This document shows, piece after piece, positions 38,368 to 41,305 of a stretch of DNA of 41,305 nucleotides. The translations under genes were made by a program, and so were the position numbers. The stretch covers positions 1 through 41,305 of the forward strand of contig CAMDRI010000029.1 in the NCBI GenBank assembly GCA_945906725.1. The letters run 5' to 3'. The notes under the pieces are model-generated. The model was given only the letters and a program-made list of their open reading frames with translations, was not told the origin of the DNA and did no database searches. This stretch comes from Candidatus Kuenenia stuttgartensis (GTDB lineage Bacteria > Planctomycetota > Planctomycetia > Planctomycetales > Planctomycetaceae). Position 1 is the stretch's first letter. Each line of letters starts with the position of its first letter.

Positions 38368-38416
38368 AAAAAAAGCCGATGAGGCGGAATTCCTGAAGGA
38401 TTCCACCACATCGGCT
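38368..38416 (-). terminator. Intrinsic terminator / possible attenuator in the giant gene's leader
   Basis: Read on the minus strand: AGCCGATG (38416-38409), an inner stem GGAATCC-TTCA-GGAATTCC, CATCGGCT (38381-38374), then seven T. This is a textbook rho-independent terminator. It points toward the giant gene and ends about 60 nt before its ATG. It either ends the upstream FGE-gene transcript, 420 bp after that stop, or attenuates the giant gene. An upstream segment GGGCGAATT (minus strand, ~38425-38433) can pair with AATTCCGCC of the terminator's 3' side with one bulge, a possible antiterminator. Confidence 0.75.
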
Positions 38417-38507
38417 CACTCTTTAATTCGCCCACCGGCATCAGTCGGATTGCGATTTATCTAGTTTCCGAAATTTGGTTATCCGAGATTTATTGAGTCC
38501 TGATAGC

Positions 38508-38555
38508 GGGTGTCATGAAGGCGTCTTGGAACTTTCCAAGACTCGACATGACCCC
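38508..38555. repeat. Long palindrome upstream of the giant gene
   Basis: The core is GTCTTGGAACTTTCCAAGAC (38523-38542): perfect 9-bp arms around a 2-nt centre. Outer arms GGGTGTCATG (38508-38517) and CATGACCCC (38547-38555) pair with one bulge. It could be an operator for a dimeric regulator or an RNA hairpin in the leader; a T-run is absent. Confidence 0.7.
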
Positions 38556-38600
38556 TTGTAGCACTCGTCAGTCAGATCGCAATGCGCGTATGGCTGTTTG

Positions 38601-38640
38601 TTTGATTGTTCGGAGCGATCTTTGATTGTTCGGAGCGGTC
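38601..38640. repeat. Two tandem 20-bp direct repeats, TTTGATTGTTCGGAGCG(A/G)TC
   Basis: Units 38601-38620 and 38621-38640 differ at one position in 20. The period is about two helical turns, as expected for side-by-side binding of a regulator. They lie ~300 bp upstream of the giant gene and ~195 bp downstream of the FGE-fold gene's stop, so they more likely belong to the giant gene's control region. Confidence 0.75.
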
Positions 38641-38834
38641 GAAAACCACGGCACGAGGCGGCAACAACACTCATGCGTATTCCGCGCGCAAATCCGTCAG
38701 AAATTCCGGAGGTTTCCAGAAATGGACCGCGTACCGTTCGCTCGCGAACGCTTCAGCAGCCGTCGGGCGTTCTTTCGCTGGGTTCTCATCAGCGATCGCC
38801 CGACCCGTGTTGAGCGCCGTTCTCGGTCGGCGCG
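38641..38834. other. Gap between FGE-fold gene and leader repeats
   Basis: No assigned gene. A minus-strand frame stays open to a TGA near 38671 and reads protein-like at its end (YAVHFWKPPEFLTDLRAEYA). It is in a different frame from the FGE-fold gene and has no start of its own here. It could be the displaced C-terminus of an older gene or chance. Confidence 0.35.
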
Positions 38835-40802
38835 TCATCGAGTGGACTCGTGGGCGTCTGGTCTTGTCAGTGACGCTTTCACCGCCTCGACCGTCAACGA
38901 GACCCGAAAGCCGAGGCCGTGAAAACCGTCCAGCGAATGATAGGCATGACGAGACGCGGCTCGGCAGAAAATGACCGGGTCGCCCCAGCTGCCACCGCGG
39001 ATGACACGGGCGACGACGGACTTTCGACAAATCGGATCGATCGCCGCCGTCTCGGAAAACTGTTGGTAGGATGTTGGATCCCAGGCGTCCTCCACCCACT
39101 CAAACAGATTGCCATGCACGTCAAACAGTCCGAAAGGGTTCGGTTGCAGCTCACCGACAGGGTGCGTTCGGCCGCCGGAACTGTGGCTGGACCAGCCGAC
39201 TTCGATGTGGGTCTCGTCCGAATCGCCGTTCCAGAATTTCGTGATGGTTCCCGCACGACAGGCGAATTCCCACTCGGCTTCGGTCGGCAAGCGGTAACCG
39301 TTCCCCACCAGCGGCATCACCACTTGGCCAAGGTGGAAATAGGACGGCGTGAGTTTGTCCGTCTGACTCAGCTTGATGCAGAATTCGACCGCCTGGTTCC
39401 AACTCACGCTCTCCACCGGAAAGTTCGCTGTTTCGAGGTTCGCGACAGTCTCCTGACCTGATCCCGTGATCGAAAAGTGAGAGGGGTTTGTCTCCATGAC
39501 CTTCTCGTATTGCTTCTGAGTCACCTCATGCACCCCCAGAAAGAACGGCCGTGTCAGCACGACCTTGTGCTGAGGGGCGGCACCCTGAATTCGCTCCCGC
39601 CACTGCTGGTCGTCACCCTTGACCTTGAGATGCGCTTCGATTTCCGCCGGCGTGCTCCCCATCGTGAACTCACCCGGCGGGATGAGGACGAACTTCATGC
39701 CAATGGAGTTCGTATGCTCGAACGGCACGCCGAGGTGCTTGGCCCATGTCGCTTGATGAGCCTTCGCCTCGTTGGCCTCGAAGGGAGCAATTGCCGGACG
39801 CAGTGCTTGCGGTTCGCGATTGGCATTTCGTTGCATGGCCTGGATCAGCCGGTCAATGTCGGCTCCGTAGTCGGTCCCGTCGGGGCGAGGTTGATAGCCG
39901 GGAGATTTGTCGCGCAGGATGCGCCATTGAGCGGGGTCGAACTCCCACGGCGGCAGCTCGATGGAATCGGCTTCGGTCTGAAACTCGGTTAGAAGTTGCT
40001 CCAATTGAAGCGCGCCTCGTCCGTATGCGAATCCGTACGATTTCACGAACACATTTCCGGTCCCGGTCCAGTCGATCGAACGAGGATGTCCGTACGTCAG
40101 ATTGACGGGCGACACAAAGAGGGATTGACGTGCCTGAACCGTGATCGGAGACGACGACTGCAGGGATGCCGCCCAGACGTTCAATGCCGGCTCCGGTAAC
40201 CAGAACGTGCAATGTTCGATTTCCAACGTGCCGGGTTGAGCGGTTCGGCTTTCGACGTTCGGGCGACATTCGGTAAGCACCGAATTGCGCAGTCGCGCCG
40301 TGCCGCCGGAACGGAGGCCAATCCGAAGATGGCCGAATTCACAATTCACGATCTCCGGGATCGAATCCCCATTACCGAACAACCAAGCGTCACTGACCGA
40401 TTTATTCGTCTCGGAAAGTAGCGTGCAATTCATCATCCGTGCGATGGATCCCTGAGTGGGAAAGAGGGGCAGTTTACCGTTCTCGAAATCTTTCCCACTC
40501 ATCACGCCGCCGCTGACTCGCAACACATGCCGAATCGTCAGACCTTCCAAGATCAACCGATCCGTTCCGAAGCTTTCCAAGCTACCGTCGATCGTCGGTG
40601 TGTAGCCCGCACCGGCGCGGATCGTGAGCAATCGGGAATCGCCGGTCCAGGAGCTGTCTTTGACCAATCCATCCGTGCGGAGTTCGATCACGTCCTGGTC
40701 TTGAGCGGCTGCCAGGGCCGGCTTAAGCGTCAGGTAGCCGCGTACTTCTTTCCCGCCGCGCAGCAGCACGATGGGACCATCGTCGCGCCGTTCAGGACGC
40801 AA
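38835..40802 (-). CDS. Beta-helix plus FGE-sulfatase-fold protein, 5' end probably broken
   Basis: 655 codons from a TTG at 40802 that has no ribosome-binding site. Residues ~1-330 resemble the region after the kinase domain in many planctomycete Ser/Thr kinases: DDGPIVLLRGGKEVRGYLTL, DVIELRTDG and LTIRAGAGYTPTIDG, then beta-helix turns. Residues ~360-640 are an FGE-sulfatase (SUMF1) domain: SIGMKFVLIPPGEFTMGS, GYRLPTEAEWEFACRAG, NPFGLFDVHGNLFEWVEDAW, VIRGGSWGDPVIFCRAASRH. Of the two active-site cysteines of true FGE, the first is replaced by Asp (GGSWGD) and only the second remains (IFCR), so formylglycine formation is unlikely. In-frame coding continues upstream to a TAA at 40908 without a good start. 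The gene therefore looks truncated or frameshifted, probably having lost a kinase. Confidence 0.8.
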   Translation of the reverse strand: MRPERRDDGPIVLLRGGKEVRGYLTLKPALAAAQDQDVIELRTDGLVKDSSWTGDSRLLTIRAGAGYTPTIDGSLESFGTDRLILEGLTIRHVLRVSGGVMSGKDFENGKLPLFPTQGSIARMMNCTLLSETNKSVSDAWLFGNGDSIPEIVNCEFGHLRIGLRSGGTARLRNSVLTECRPNVESRTAQPGTLEIEHCTFWLPEPALNVWAASLQSSSPITVQARQSLFVSPVNLTYGHPRSIDWTGTGNVFVKSYGFAYGRGALQLEQLLTEFQTEADSIELPPWEFDPAQWRILRDKSPGYQPRPDGTDYGADIDRLIQAMQRNANREPQALRPAIAPFEANEAKAHQATWAKHLGVPFEHTNSIGMKFVLIPPGEFTMGSTPAEIEAHLKVKGDDQQWRERIQGAAPQHKVVLTRPFFLGVHEVTQKQYEKVMETNPSHFSITGSGQETVANLETANFPVESVSWNQAVEFCIKLSQTDKLTPSYFHLGQVVMPLVGNGYRLPTEAEWEFACRAGTITKFWNGDSDETHIEVGWSSHSSGGRTHPVGELQPNPFGLFDVHGNLFEWVEDAWDPTSYQQFSETAAIDPICRKSVVARVIRGGSWGDPVIFCRAASRHAYHSLDGFHGLGFRVSLTVEAVKASLTRPDAHESTR

Positions 40803-41138
40803 CTCCGATTCCGGGACAGCCCGCCCCTCGGCGGCGAGGGCGAGAACGTACGCCGCCCCCGGCCCGACGAGTTTCCAATCCCGCCGACGGCTGCCGTTCG
40901 TCGGCAGTTAAGACCGCCAGCGGGTACTTCGCTTCGAGGTGCGTCTTGAGCAACTGATCCCAGGCTCCGCCAACACTGACGCACAAGTGCTGTCCCAGTA
41001 CGCCGGGTTGATTGGCGTTACCAAAGCAGCGCAGTTCTTTGCCTAGGAAGAACGGGCGAAGTTCAAACCTCTCCTTGGCCTGGAATCCCTTGATTGAGCC
41101 AGTCTCATTGGTAGACCCAGGAGAAATCAAATTTCCTA
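40803..41138 (-). pseudogene. Disrupted 5' portion upstream of the FGE-fold gene
   Basis: From 40802 back to 40908 the FGE-gene frame stays open and reads coding-like (RRRDWKLVGPGAAYVLALAA). Upstream of the TAA at 40908-40910, the coding-like reading moves to another minus-strand frame (QAKERFELRPFFLGKELRCF, then LLKTHLEAKYPLAVLTADER), which opens at a TTG at 41130. The change of frame near 40890-40905 suggests an indel. The family of the upstream part was not recognised. Confidence 0.4.
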
Positions 41139-41294
41139 TCAGTAGGCAAAGATGTTCGTCACTCGAAACGCCCCGAACCCCAGCACCCGCGCCCGCCGCG
41201 TTCGACCGTCGGTTGTGATCTGACTACCCAAAACCTTCAGCTTCAAGCGTCTGTCAAAACCGACCCGCAAATCCTCGTTTTTCGCGTCACCCAT
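41139..41294 (-). mobile_element. Fragment of an IS1380-family transposase N-terminus
   Basis: A 51-codon frame from ATG at 41294 reads MGDAKNEDLRVGFDRRLKLK and then VLGSQITTDG. This resembles the opening of IS1380-family transposases (VxFDRRLKLEFHGSKxTSDAG, from memory). After TTDG the match stops: the expected LLAYRELDDALGL segment is absent and unrelated residues run to a TGA at 41139. The remainder of the element is missing. It sits just upstream of the broken FGE-fold gene, consistent with an insertion that cut off the 5' part of that gene. Confidence 0.55.
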
Positions 41295-41305
41295 TGGGTT
41301 CCCCT

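Overview
The window looks like a piece of a planctomycete chromosome (Pirellula/Rhodopirellula-like). The evidence is a set of families largely peculiar to that phylum: planctomycete cytochrome-c modules (PSCyt1/PSCyt2/PSD1, DUF1587/1592/1588/1585), DUF1501 and DUF1552 proteins with twin-arginine leaders, a giant protein with an N-terminal LEPR motif, and a formylglycine-generating-enzyme (FGE) fold joined to a beta-helix stretch. No rRNA, tRNA or CRISPR array was seen. Phylum is inferred from these families only.

Positions 1-13521 form one long block on the minus strand, read from 13521 down to 1: a PSCyt1-PSCyt2-PSD1 protein and a DUF1501 protein, a broken four-helix-bundle gene, a second DUF1501 protein, a DUF1552 protein, a DUF1592/DUF1588 c-type cytochrome with an inserted LamG domain, a pectate-lyase-like beta-helix protein, and a GH172 (DUF2961) glycosidase that runs off the left edge. 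Nearly all carry export signals. The block reads as envelope-located cytochrome/DUF1501/DUF1552 couples next to polysaccharide-active enzymes. Their joint role in glycan use is an inference from co-location. Several gaps contain inverted repeats of the kind dispersed in planctomycete genomes.

Positions 14185-17556 hold a divergently oriented secreted protein that fuses a CBM9-like domain, a transglutaminase-like domain and a serine esterase. It is followed by an IS3-family orfA remnant (from 17642) and about 600 bp of non-coding DNA rich in nested complementary arms.

Positions 18572-38308 are a single minus-strand gene of about 6,580 codons. It encodes a giant modular protein: LEPR motif, lipase-like hydrolase, hook-IN-like repeats, three blocks of RTX calcium-binding repeats, SdrD-B-like domains, a P-domain, a Calx-beta domain, a beta-propeller and two DUF11 domains, ending in a probable type I secretion signal. 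Its 5' leader contains a strong intrinsic-terminator hairpin about 60 nt before the start codon, a long palindrome, and two 20-bp tandem repeats. This is the least ordinary arrangement in the window.

The right end holds a 5'-broken FGE-fold gene and a fragment that resembles the N-terminus of an IS1380-family transposase, so the giant-gene segment has insertion-sequence debris on both sides.
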